Shown: piece after piece, positions 1 to 8,254 of the stretch
Position numbering within the stretch: the first letter of the stretch is position 1
Layout: every line of letters begins with the position of its first letter
Assembly: GCA_016178595.1 (NCBI GenBank)
Contig: JACOSY010000013.1
Location: 124,001-188,000, forward strand
Direction of reading: 5' to 3'
Origin: Ignavibacteria bacterium
Lineage (GTDB): Bacteria > Bacteroidota > Ignavibacteria > UBA10030 > SZUA-254
Length of the DNA stretch: 64,000 nt
The notes under the pieces: generated by a model
Seen by the model: only the letters and a program-made list of their open reading frames with translations
The model's database searches: none
What the model was told of the DNA's origin: nothing
Translations under genes and position numbers: made by a program

Positions 1-1124
1 TCACCGCTTCGGCCTACCTGTCCACCTTCACCGACAGGCTCTCCTTCGCTCACCGTAATATCGGAGAGATGGGCATACACGCTGCGGTAGCCATTCTTAT
101 GATTGACGATCACAAGATTGCCAAACGACGGGAGCCACCAGATTGCAGAAACTTCGCCATCGGCAATGCTCATGACTGATGTCCCGACCGGAACCGAAAT
201 GTCTATACCGGGATTTTGTGTGACCGTGTGGAGAACCGGGTGCTCTTGGGCACCAAAGCGAGCGACAATTCTTCCTCCGGCAACCGGCCAGCGAAGCCGC
301 CCGCGCCTGCTTTCAAAGCCAGTGCCGGTAGCTGCCATCTTTTCATGATCGGCAGATTTCCCGGTCTTTTCCTTTGCTTCACGCTCTCGCCGGGCGCGAT
401 CTTGATCGACGAGCCTGGCAATGAGCTGCTCCATTTCTTTTGCGGCCGAAAGCTTGCGCGTCATCTCACGCTGATAATTCTTCTTGTCCTTCCGGATATC
501 CGTCAGCATCCGTTTGCGCTTTTTTGCCTGTGCGGCAAGCCTCGATTCTTCCTTCGCTTTTTCATCAATCAATTTGCGTTGTTGCATCAGTTGTGACTGA
601 AGTTTTTCGCTCTCTTGTTCCATCTGGCTTTTCCGCGTGTCAAGCTTGTCGAGATCCCGCTTTCGTTGCTCGGAGAATCGCTTGAGGTACTCTGCGCGGA
701 CGAGCATCTGGTTGAACGACTTTGATGCGAGCAGAAGTTCAAGGTCGTACGTGCGACCAAACTTGTACGCAGCAGTGACGTATTGAGCATAATGACGCTT
801 GAGAAAGGAGGCCTGGCTATTCAGCTCATCGATGGTATTTCTCGTCTCATTAATGTCTTTCTCAATAGATTGCTCTTCGTCATGGAGTTTGCCGATGAGT
901 TTCCGCAGAAGCGTTGCCTGACGGTCATACGTATCGAGAAGATCGAGGGTCGCATGTTCTTTCTTCTCTCTCTCCTTAATGCGCTCCTCATACTTGTTGA
1001 TCTCAGTACGAAGTTTTTCAAGCTGCGAGCGTTTTCTCTTCAGCTCGTCTTGCTGTGGTCGGACGATAGTTGCTCCGAACGCAAGGAGAATAAGCGTAAG
1101 AACAAGAGCGGGGGGGCGTCTCAT
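1..1124 (-). CDS. Murein hydrolase activator EnvC-like protein, M23 family (3' end outside window)
   Basis: The gene reads leftward and leaves the window before its stop, so the protein is truncated at its C-terminus. It starts with a signal peptide (MRRPPALVLTLILLAFG). A long charged coiled coil follows, covering roughly residues 25-260 and rich in K/E/R/Q. A peptidase M23 (LytM-like) domain then begins around GRLRWPVAGGRIVARFGAQ and includes VVNHKNGYRSVYAHLS, where YAHLS is the family's conserved metal/active-site region. Signal peptide, coiled coil and LytM together are typical of EnvC/NlpD-like activators of cell-wall amidases, acting in the periplasm during septum splitting. Whether it is catalytic or only an activator cannot be judged without the end. 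Its ATG overlaps the stop of the DUF4292 gene by one base, so the two are translationally coupled. Confidence 0.85.
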   Translation of the reverse strand, partial: MRRPPALVLTLILLAFGATIVRPQQDELKRKRSQLEKLRTEINKYEERIKEREKKEHATLDLLDTYDRQATLLRKLIGKLHDEEQSIEKDINETRNTIDELNSQASFLKRHYAQYVTAAYKFGRTYDLELLLASKSFNQMLVRAEYLKRFSEQRKRDLDKLDTRKSQMEQESEKLQSQLMQQRKLIDEKAKEESRLAAQAKKRKRMLTDIRKDKKNYQREMTRKLSAAKEMEQLIARLVDQDRARREREAKEKTGKSADHEKMAATGTGFESRRGRLRWPVAGGRIVARFGAQEHPVLHTVTQNPGIDISVPVGTSVMSIADGEVSAIWWLPSFGNLVIVNHKNGYRSVYAHLSDITVSEGEPVGEGGQVGRSG

Positions 1125-1906
1125 CACTGTTGGATGATCTCCGCCTGTTTCGGAATGCTAAAACTGCACTCGACGGCCTCATTCACGGCGACATCGTCGT
1201 AGGCGATCGTTACGCTTCGGTGCTCACGCGGAAAAATGATGCGCAAGAATCGCGGCACGGGAATCGCGTCACCTTCGTCGACATTCCCCGCCGATGCGTT
1301 GACGACGGCCTTTCCCTCCCGATCGAACACGCGGTAACTTGTCACGATAAATGCATCTCCATCGATTCGGTACTCCTTCTTTCCGTCGGCCGTGTGATAT
1401 ATCAAAACGTAGAACCCTTCATCGTTGACCGAAAAGCGTTCAAGTGAATCGCTCTTGGAAACGGTTGGAAATTCTCCCGTGAAGGCATCGATCACCTCAT
1501 CGAACTGCATTTTCAGTTTGAACATCGAGCGTAGCGTCTTGCCGTCCGGTTTTCCAACCACCGCCGTATTCTCAAACCGGTTGTAGAAGATGAACTGTTC
1601 GCGCGACAAAAAGAGCGAGCCAACGTGAATCCCAAATGGTCCATTCAGCTCCACGCACAGCGAATCAGGTTTTTTCAGCATCGCATCGAATGAGCCGTTG
1701 TTCGATCCTTCCGGGCTTTCAATCGTTATCGATCCATCGCCCTTCAGCGTTGTTACTTTCTCGTTCCGTTCCCGTACCAGCATCAACACCTTGTCCGCGG
1801 AGAGCGTTCGTTCGTGTCGCACAAGTTTCTTCGCAGGCGCACAGCCTTCAACAGCAATAAGCATGACGATGAGCGCCGACAGCGCACTCCACCACCATCG
1901 ACTCAC
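1124..1906 (-). CDS. DUF4292 family outer-membrane lipoprotein
   Basis: A 260-aa lipoprotein. An N-terminal signal peptide ends in a lipobox-like stretch (IAVEGCAP), which would lipidate the Cys near residue 22. The rest looks like the DUF4292 family, LolB/LppX-like beta-rich lipoproteins of Bacteroidota, with a recognisable core (GSLFLSREQFIFYNRF). The family is inferred to handle lipids or lipoproteins at the outer membrane, but its function is not established. The gene overlaps the upstream TPR gene by 4 bp and the downstream M23 gene by 1 bp. Three tightly coupled genes (TPR, DUF4292, M23) suggest one operon for envelope assembly or cell-wall turnover. Confidence 0.75.
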   Translation of the reverse strand: MSRWWWSALSALIVMLIAVEGCAPAKKLVRHERTLSADKVLMLVRERNEKVTTLKGDGSITIESPEGSNNGSFDAMLKKPDSLCVELNGPFGIHVGSLFLSREQFIFYNRFENTAVVGKPDGKTLRSMFKLKMQFDEVIDAFTGEFPTVSKSDSLERFSVNDEGFYVLIYHTADGKKEYRIDGDAFIVTSYRVFDREGKAVVNASAGNVDEGDAIPVPRFLRIIFPREHRSVTIAYDDVAVNEAVECSFSIPKQAEIIQQ

Positions 1907-3603
1907 AAGCTTCCCCGTTGGATCTTTTCCTTCAGCGCTGCGTTCGACGAATCGAGATCAAGCGCCTTTTGCCAGTACTCTATCGCCTTGTCTTTGTGCA
2001 AGAGTTTATAATGAATATCGCCAAGGTGCTCGAAGATCACCGCGCTTGCGCTGCCGAGATCGACTGCCTTGTGAATGTACTTCTCCCCCTCTTCAAACTT
2101 GCCCAGCTGGAAATTCACCCACCCGTAGGTATCGAGATACGATTGGTTATTCGGCTGCTGCTCAATTGCTTCCTTCGCCATACGGAGTGCGCGCTCAAGC
2201 TGGAGCCCCCGCTCAGCAAGGCTATAGCTGTAATTATTCAAAACCAAATGGTTGTGAGGATCCTGTAGTAAGGCACGCTCATAAAGAGTGTCGGAATCGT
2301 CTTTCCGTTTCAACTCGTCATACACAAGCGCAAGAACAGTCATCGCTTCAAGACTCTTCACGTTAAGCTGCAGTGCTTTCTCGAGCGATGATGCGGCATT
2401 GACGAGGTCTCGCTTCCTCTGATATGCAACGCCAAGGAGGAAGTGTACGCGAAATTCATCCGGCACGAACTTCTTCGCTTCCATAAGAACGTTGATCGTG
2501 CTATCGAACTGGTTCTTGTCGTAGTACATGCCGGCGATGCCCATCCACCCGTCGGGATTCCAGCTGGCAAGCTCTTTGACCTTGAGGAAGTTCGGGAAGG
2601 CGGATGAATCGTCGTGCAGGATGTTGTGGATGGCACCCAGAAACCAGTACGGTCGCCAATCGGATGGATAGTTGCCCTGCACTTTCTCGAACAGCTTCAA
2701 TGCGTAGGGTGCAACGGCAGAATCTTTCTGGATAAAAGAGACGAACACCTGGCCGAACCGAAGCTGGTCTTCGACCGAGAGGGTATCCCTGCGGAGAACA
2801 ATGTCAAATTGCTCCGCAGCGTGATCATAATCTTGTTTGACCAGGTACGCGTGCGCAATTGCGGCGCGCAGCTCAAAGTGCTCGGGGTGAAGCTCGACAA
2901 GGTCGTTGTAGATTTTCAATGCGGCATCAATGCTATCGGCGTGAAGATATGTATCGCCGAGCGCTTTCTTGATTTCGAAATTCCCGGGATCGAGCGCAAG
3001 CATTCTTGTGAGCGACTCGGCTGCTTTGTCGAGTTTGCCCATCGAGCCGTAGATTTGTGCTATTTGCAAGAATGCGTCCGCATCCGGACCGAAGTGATCG
3101 ATATATTTCTGGTAAAGAACTAATGCCTGTTGGGGATTTTTGATCTGCTCGAGCCGTGCAAGCGTAAGCCATGCTTGCTGGTACGACGAGTCCATTCTTA
3201 CAATCGCCTCGTACTCGCCGATTGCTTCCTCCAGATTCATCGCATTCACATAAATTTCAGCCAGAGTCTCCCGGTAGATGCGATTGGCGGGCTCCAGCTT
3301 TACCGCCTCACGACCCGCCTCAATGGCACGTTCGTTCTTCCCGAGAATGGCATAGTCTTTCGCAATGGCATGAAAGATGGCTGGGTCTTTTTTGTACCGG
3401 AGTGCCTCCTGATAGTCGAGAATGGCCTGGGCGTACTCGTTCTTCTGATCGTGTAAGGAACCTTCGAGGAAGTGTTTCAAGGAAAGTTCACGGTTCTCCT
3501 GCGATGTCTCGTCCGTCGTGGACTTCTGTGAGCTTGAGCAGCCGAACAGCATCAGCGCTACGATGGTACTGTACATCGCCGTCGAAATCGTTTGTCTCAT
3601 CAT
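1903..3603 (-). CDS. Tetratricopeptide-repeat lipoprotein
   Basis: 566 aa. The signal peptide ends in a lipobox (LMLFGCSSS), so this is a lipoprotein facing the periplasm. The remainder is almost entirely TPR-type helical repeats from about residue 40 to the end (for example AIFHAIAKDYAILGKNERAI), roughly 12-14 repeats. TPR solenoids bind partner proteins; no catalytic domain is visible. It is the first gene of the TPR-DUF4292-M23 operon and probably acts as a scaffold for the other two, which is inference from linkage. The spacing of 179 bp to the divergent lipoprotein gene at 3782 leaves room for two promoters. Start could be either of two adjacent ATG codons. Confidence 0.85.
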   Translation of the reverse strand: MMRQTISTAMYSTIVALMLFGCSSSQKSTTDETSQENRELSLKHFLEGSLHDQKNEYAQAILDYQEALRYKKDPAIFHAIAKDYAILGKNERAIEAGREAVKLEPANRIYRETLAEIYVNAMNLEEAIGEYEAIVRMDSSYQQAWLTLARLEQIKNPQQALVLYQKYIDHFGPDADAFLQIAQIYGSMGKLDKAAESLTRMLALDPGNFEIKKALGDTYLHADSIDAALKIYNDLVELHPEHFELRAAIAHAYLVKQDYDHAAEQFDIVLRRDTLSVEDQLRFGQVFVSFIQKDSAVAPYALKLFEKVQGNYPSDWRPYWFLGAIHNILHDDSSAFPNFLKVKELASWNPDGWMGIAGMYYDKNQFDSTINVLMEAKKFVPDEFRVHFLLGVAYQRKRDLVNAASSLEKALQLNVKSLEAMTVLALVYDELKRKDDSDTLYERALLQDPHNHLVLNNYSYSLAERGLQLERALRMAKEAIEQQPNNQSYLDTYGWVNFQLGKFEEGEKYIHKAVDLGSASAVIFEHLGDIHYKLLHKDKAIEYWQKALDLDSSNAALKEKIQRGSL

Positions 3604-3781
3604 GTTGAATTCCTTTTCTGCATGAAAAAAATATACTCATTTCGGTACAGAATAACAAGATATACACACATCGCCCTGACGCTTGAGACGGGCCGCACCC
3701 TTGATTTTCGGTAACGATTTGTCTAAATTAGGCACGCGATTTTTGTCTATCGAACATACGTCATACGTATTGAGAAGAACT

Positions 3782-4486
3782 ATGATACTACGGAACACAA
3801 TCCTTGCGCTTGCTGCTGTTTCAGGAATGCTACTCATGGGATGTTCAAGCTCTGAGGAGCTACACAAGATTCCTCCTGCCCCTGCGCAACCGAGTGCCAC
3901 CGAAGCAATGCAAAAAGATTTGACGACGCTTCGGAGCGAGAACGATTCGCTCCGTGGTGTGGCAACAAGAACAGAGCAAGACAAGCGTGCACTCGCCGCG
4001 CGTGTCGCCGATCTTGAAATGCAGCTGAACGATCTCAAGACAAAACAGCCCGTCGCTCCACCACTTGAAAAGAAACCTGAGGCAGTTGCCGAGAAGCGTC
4101 GGGAAATCCAGCCGATTACCAATCCTCGCGAATCGTACGGCCGCGCAATAGAAGCATTCCGCGCGAAGCAATACGCCGATGCGGCAAGCGTACTTCAAGG
4201 TATCATCGATGCCGGAGCGCCGGACGGCATGGAAGACAATTGCTACTACTGGCTTGGCGAATGTGCGTTCGCTCAGAAGAACTACAAAGATGCGATCGAA
4301 CACTTCGCGCACGTTTTCTCATACGAAAGGTCGGAAAAGAAAGACGATGCACAGATCATGACTGCCAATGCCTACTACGCGATGGGAGATAAGAAGAAGG
4401 CGAAGGAAGAGTATGAGACGTTGGTGAAGAAATTCCCGGCAAGTCCGTTCGTGAAGAAGGCGAAACAGAGGATTGCCATTCTATAA
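3782..4486 (+). CDS. CpoB/YbgF-like TPR lipoprotein
   Basis: About 234 aa from the ATG at 3782. An upstream in-frame ATG at 3683 exists, but only the 3782 start places a signal peptide and lipobox (GMLLMGCSSSE) at the N-terminus. A short coiled coil (residues about 40-85, LTTLRSENDSLRG) is followed by three TPR units (YGRAIEAFRAKQYADAASVL; NCYYWLGECAFAQKNYKDAI; IMTANAYYAMGDKKKAKEEY). This arrangement is that of CpoB/YbgF, the Tol-Pal-associated periplasmic protein that links cell-wall synthesis with outer-membrane constriction. No tol genes are adjacent, so the role is inferred from architecture only. The gene ends 29 bp before a strong intrinsic terminator. Confidence 0.75.
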   Translation: MILRNTILALAAVSGMLLMGCSSSEELHKIPPAPAQPSATEAMQKDLTTLRSENDSLRGVATRTEQDKRALAARVADLEMQLNDLKTKQPVAPPLEKKPEAVAEKRREIQPITNPRESYGRAIEAFRAKQYADAASVLQGIIDAGAPDGMEDNCYYWLGECAFAQKNYKDAIEHFAHVFSYERSEKKDDAQIMTANAYYAMGDKKKAKEEYETLVKKFPASPFVKKAKQRIAIL

Positions 4487-4514
4487 AGCGTTAAAAAAGT
4501 CTATCGAAATTTTC

Positions 4515-4543
4515 AATCCCGCACTTTATGGCGGGATTTTTTA
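4515..4543. terminator. Intrinsic terminator between convergent genes
   Basis: A hairpin formed by aatcccgc and gcgggatt around a short loop, followed on the plus strand by a T run. It lies between the CpoB-like gene (plus strand, ends 4486) and the lipoprotein gene (minus strand, ends 4555), and the A-rich left flank lets it work for both. Confidence 0.8.
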
Positions 4544-4554
4544 TTTCTACTTTC

Positions 4555-5130
4555 TTACCGCTGCTGTATCATCGGATTCTCCGGCACAAATGTTACCGAC
4601 TGCGATTTCACTTCACTTTCTCCGAGTCTCAGCCCGCGAATCGTGATCGTGAGCTGTTCCCCGGCAATTTTGTGCCAGTCGTTTGTATCAGTGCGTTCTT
4701 TGCCGGTCAACTTTACGGTGTCAGACTTTTTTGGCAGGATGGTGAGATCCGGTAATGGAACGAACCGATCATTGTATTGGTAGGCGACGTTGCGCGATGA
4801 GACTTTCGCCGTTCCATGATCAAGGTGGAGCGTGTCATCATTATTATTGTGCACTTCAATTTCTATGCTCGTGATAATGCCGGTATCCATCTTGTACGTG
4901 GCGCGGAACCGGTACTCAATGTTATTCTTCGCATCGGCAACCGAATACTCAGTGCAATTGCAGTTGTCGGTGATGGCGCGGTAGGCGTACGTTTTCGTCG
5001 GCGAAGGCTCCGGTTCGGGGGATGGTGGCGGCACGGCTCGCCCAGTCCCCTCCGGCTTCGATGGTGAACACCCGCTCACTCCCATTACGAGCATGGCGAC
5101 AAGAACTGCGAGCGTAACGTGGAAGTGCAT
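4555..5130 (-). CDS. Hypothetical lipoprotein
   Basis: About 191 aa from the ATG at 5130, chosen because it begins the signal peptide directly (MHFHVTLAVLVAMLVMG) and leads to a lipobox (GVSGCSP). Longer in-frame starts at 5157 and 5226 would add an unlikely hydrophilic extension and overlap the adenosine deaminase gene. A proline/glutamate-rich linker (residues about 25-45, PPPSPEPEPSPTK) precedes a beta-rich domain with no family I recognise (ITSIEIEVHNNNDDTLHLDH). It probably faces the periplasm or the cell surface. It lies just downstream of the adenosine deaminase gene on the same strand and may be co-transcribed with it. Confidence 0.6.
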   Translation of the reverse strand: MHFHVTLAVLVAMLVMGVSGCSPSKPEGTGRAVPPPSPEPEPSPTKTYAYRAITDNCNCTEYSVADAKNNIEYRFRATYKMDTGIITSIEIEVHNNNDDTLHLDHGTAKVSSRNVAYQYNDRFVPLPDLTILPKKSDTVKLTGKERTDTNDWHKIAGEQLTITIRGLRLGESEVKSQSVTFVPENPMIQQR

Positions 5131-5179
5131 GCTCGTAAGAATATCGTTGTTCACCATGCCGACCGGAAGCCATTCCGGA

Positions 5180-6298
5180 CTATGTGTTTCTTCCTTTTTT
5201 CCTGCTTGTCGTCGGCCGTTTTTCATGCCTTGCCACCTGGTATCCAGGTTTGATAACGTTGTAGATCAACTCGATCCGTTTTTTATACGGGATGAATGCA
5301 CTCTTCATGGCATTGATCGTTAACTTCTCTATCTCATCGACCGTGAGACCAAAAGCGTCATGGGCAAGTTTTAACTCCTTCGTCATGGTCGTGTTGCTCA
5401 TCAAGCGGTCGTCGGTGTTGAGTGTGACGCGGAACTTATAACGATAGTAAATGCGAAATGGATGTTCTTCGATACTCTTCACAGCACCGGTGTCCACGTT
5501 GCTGGTTAAACACATCTCTAGTGGAATACGTTTGTCAAGAACGTACTGCGCGAGGTAGCCCATGCTGACGACTTCCGTTGGGTCGTCGTCAGCGACTTTC
5601 ATATCCTCGATGAGCCGCGTTGCATGCCCGATCCTGTGGGCGCCGCACCACTGGATCGCCTGCCAGATGGATTCTTTGCCGAAGGCTTCGCCTGCATGTA
5701 TCGTAATATTGAAGTTCTCTCGTTGGATGTAGTGAAAGGCATCCACGTGTTTCTTTGGCGGATAACCACCCTCTTCTCCCGCAAGGTCGAAGCCGACGAC
5801 GCCTCGCTCGCGGAAGTCAATGGCAAGTTCCGCCATTTCCTGTGAGAGAGTCATGTTCCGCATCGCGCAGATGATCAGACCATACTCGACGTCGAAGTCG
5901 TTTTTTCCATGCTCCAATCCTCTCAGGACAGCGCTGACAATTTCTTCCCAATGAAGTCCCTTCTCCGTGTGGAAGATCGGTGAAAAGCGCGTCTCGACAT
6001 AGACGACGTTATCGTTGTGCATATCTTCCATCATCTCGTAGGCAACGCGTTCCAAGGCTTCTTCTGTCTGCATGACTGCCGTGGTGTGTGCAAATCCTTC
6101 AAGGTAGAGCGGAAGGCTTCCGCGCTTCGCGCCGCGCTGGAACCATTCGTGAAGCTCGACCGAGTCTGTCGTCGGCAGTTTCTTGTAGCCGATATCTTTG
6201 GCAAGCTCAATCACCGTTTGTGGGCGAACTCCGCCGTCGAGATGGTCGTGGAGGAGTGCTTTGGGAAGCGTGCGGATGAATTTTTCTGTCAGTTTCAT
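5180..6298 (-). CDS. add: Adenosine deaminase
   Basis: About 372 aa, normal for bacterial adenosine deaminase, which converts adenosine to inosine in purine salvage. The zinc-binding motif is present near the start (LLHDHLDGG). The FDLAGEE segment, the THAGE motif (ITIHAGEA, catalytic Glu) and RIGHA (HRIGHATRL) follow in order, and SNVDTGA and LNTDD near residues 270-300 supply the remaining metal/catalytic Asp. All key residues are therefore in place. The ATG at 6298 (MKLTEKFIRTLP) matches the usual family start; one at 6310 is possible. It follows hutH on the same strand by about 55 bp, so the two may share a transcript for nucleoside and amino-acid salvage. Confidence 0.92.
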   Translation of the reverse strand: MKLTEKFIRTLPKALLHDHLDGGVRPQTVIELAKDIGYKKLPTTDSVELHEWFQRGAKRGSLPLYLEGFAHTTAVMQTEEALERVAYEMMEDMHNDNVVYVETRFSPIFHTEKGLHWEEIVSAVLRGLEHGKNDFDVEYGLIICAMRNMTLSQEMAELAIDFRERGVVGFDLAGEEGGYPPKKHVDAFHYIQRENFNITIHAGEAFGKESIWQAIQWCGAHRIGHATRLIEDMKVADDDPTEVVSMGYLAQYVLDKRIPLEMCLTSNVDTGAVKSIEEHPFRIYYRYKFRVTLNTDDRLMSNTTMTKELKLAHDAFGLTVDEIEKLTINAMKSAFIPYKKRIELIYNVIKPGYQVARHEKRPTTSRKKGRNT

Positions 6299-6352
6299 GC
6301 TGCTCGTCATTCGTAGTTTGTCATGAGTTATTCGAATCTTTTCCGGTCGACG

Positions 6353-7906
6353 TCATTTGAGCTTGCCAACAGCCTTCTCGACTGCCGTAATCGCCGCGCC
6401 GCTTTTAAGGAGTTGCAGCACTGTGGCAATATCCTCTGCAAGCACGCGATCTTCCTTCAGATGCGAGATATGTTTGCGGACTGCACCGTAAGCAGCCTGG
6501 ACACCCTTTCCCGCTCTCATGCGAGAGCGTGTTTCAGGATGAATCCGAGAGAAATCAATCCCTTGTGCAGCAACCATCATCTCAATGGCAATCACCGTCT
6601 GCACGTTTCGCAGCACTTGCCATAACTTCTGCGCACTGATGGATCCCATGCTGTTATGGTCTTCCTGATTTGCGGATGTTGGAATCGAATCGACGCTGGC
6701 AGGATGTGCGAGTACTTTATTTTCGGAGACGAGTGATGCTGCGGTGTACTGTGCGAGCATCATGCCGGAATTCAATCCGCCATTCACGGTGAGAAATCTC
6801 GGCAGGCCGCTCAAGCTTCCGTTCACCGTTCGTTCGATCCGGCGTTCGGAAATGTTGGCAAGCTCAGCAAGCGCGATCGCAAGGAAGTCGAGCGCAAGTG
6901 CAATCGGTTGGCCATGGAAGTTTCCTCCCTCAAGGTGCACAGCATCCTCGGGGAAGATGAGTGGATTATCCGTTGCCGAATTGATCTCCGTTGTAACGAC
7001 ATCATAGACGTATCGGACAGTATCGCGCGATGCGCCGTGCACCTGCGGAATACACCTGATCGAGTACGCATCCTGCACGCGATGATCACCGAACCGATGC
7101 GATTCACGGATTTCACTTCCGTACATGAGCTTCCGCAGGTTTGCCGCACACTCGCGTTGTCCTTTGTGTGGCCGCACGGTGTGAATCCTCGCATCGAAAG
7201 CTGTATCGCTTCCTTTCAATGCTTCGACGCTCATTGCGGCAGCAATGTCGGCGCTTTTGCAGAGCTGCATTGCCTCATAGACGGAAAGCACTGCGTAGGC
7301 AGTCATCATCTGCGTGCCATTGACAAGCGCGAGTCCTTCCTTCGCTGTCAACGTCCATGGCTTGAGGCCGGTTTTCTTCAGTGCAAGCGCCGAGTCCATG
7401 ACTGCTTCTTCGTACCACACCTTTCCTTTGCCAAGAAGTGGGAGGACAAGATGCGCCAGTGGCGCGAGGTCGCCGCTCGATCCAACACTGCCTTTGGATG
7501 GAATGACAGGCATAATGCCGCGGTTGAATACCTCCCGAAAAAATTCCATTGTTTCGAGTCTTATCCCGGAATAACCTTTGGCGAGGGCGTTGAGTCGTAG
7601 GATCGTCATTGCACGAACGATCTCAGGCGGCAGCGGCTCGCCGGTACCCGCAGAGTGACTTACGATCAGGTTCTCCTGGAGCTGTGCGAGATGCTCCTTG
7701 CCGATCTTGACGTTGCTGAATTCCCCGAAGCCTGTTGTCACACCATAGATCGTTTCGTCACGCCGGATCCACTCTTCAACGACGCGGCGTGAAGCGTTGA
7801 TGCGCTTCTTCGCTTCCCGGCTATACGCCACTTCTGATGGCGATAGCGCCGCTTGGTAGACGGCTTCAATCGTTAGAGAATTTCCATCAAGAATGAGAGT
7901 TTTCAT
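6353..7906 (-). CDS. hutH: Histidine ammonia-lyase
   Basis: About 517 aa from the ATG at 7906 (MKTLILDGNSLTIEAVYQAA), the typical family start; an earlier in-frame start at 7963 adds an unrelated tail. HutH deaminates histidine non-oxidatively to urocanate. The active-site loop is GSVGSSGDLAPLAHL, so the tripeptide that cyclises into the MIO electrophile is Ser-Ser-Gly rather than the common Ala-Ser-Gly. The lyase family signature tolerates Ser at that position. Other conserved blocks are present (VYGVTTGFG-like, QDAYSIRCIPQVHG, NFHGQPIALALD). No hutU, hutI or hutG is in the window, so it is an orphan here and could serve another role within the aromatic-amino-acid lyase family. It is likely co-transcribed with add. 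Confidence 0.88.
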   Translation of the reverse strand: MKTLILDGNSLTIEAVYQAALSPSEVAYSREAKKRINASRRVVEEWIRRDETIYGVTTGFGEFSNVKIGKEHLAQLQENLIVSHSAGTGEPLPPEIVRAMTILRLNALAKGYSGIRLETMEFFREVFNRGIMPVIPSKGSVGSSGDLAPLAHLVLPLLGKGKVWYEEAVMDSALALKKTGLKPWTLTAKEGLALVNGTQMMTAYAVLSVYEAMQLCKSADIAAAMSVEALKGSDTAFDARIHTVRPHKGQRECAANLRKLMYGSEIRESHRFGDHRVQDAYSIRCIPQVHGASRDTVRYVYDVVTTEINSATDNPLIFPEDAVHLEGGNFHGQPIALALDFLAIALAELANISERRIERTVNGSLSGLPRFLTVNGGLNSGMMLAQYTAASLVSENKVLAHPASVDSIPTSANQEDHNSMGSISAQKLWQVLRNVQTVIAIEMMVAAQGIDFSRIHPETRSRMRAGKGVQAAYGAVRKHISHLKEDRVLAEDIATVLQLLKSGAAITAVEKAVGKLK

Positions 7907-7973
7907 CGGGACGCAGGTTGGGAAAAGTAGTTCGAATGTACGAAGAACGCGCCTGAGATGCAATGAACGGATA

Positions 7974-8084
7974 TTTCAGGTAGTGCCTTATTTTCGGTGA
8001 TGTGGTTCGACTCCGCTCACCACGACGCGTCGTCCTGAGCGAAGTCGAAGGACATTCTGAATCAAATTCAGGCAGTACCTGAAA
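7974..8084. repeat. Nested imperfect palindrome (REP/MITE-like)
   Basis: An outer inverted repeat (tttcaggtagtgcc at 7974-7987, ggcagtacctgaaa at 8071-8084; 13 of 14 match) encloses an inner hairpin. The inner arms are 8004-8021 and 8034-8051, with one internal mismatch and mismatched ends, around the 12-base self-complementary centre acgacgcgtcgt. The right inner arm contains cctgagcgaag, which recurs in the element at 37117-37219. No gene lies in the interval between hutH and the next gene. Confidence 0.7.
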
Positions 8085-8124
8085 TTTTGTTGGTTGGCTA
8101 AAAATTATTAGTTTAAGAAAACAG

Positions 8125-8203
8125 AAGCCCTCAAAGGATATTCTATCCTTCGATATCGTCTCTTGCTGGAGATTTATTGAGGGGAGAAGCCTTGGGGGCT
8201 TTC
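8125..8203 (-). terminator. Probable terminator structure after the T9SS-sorted gene
   Basis: On the minus strand a G/C-rich arm around 8190-8203 (aaagcccccaagg) can pair with cctttgagggctt around 8125-8137, and the sequence then runs into ctgttttctt. A second small hairpin (aaggata/tatcctt, 8134-8150) lies inside. The geometry is loose, so this is only a probable terminator for the gene ending at 8255. The rest of 8085-8254 shows nothing else. Confidence 0.4.
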
Positions 8204-8254
8204 CTTCGTTCGTACCTATCGCTTAGGCGGAGATCGTTCTCGATACATTTTATT

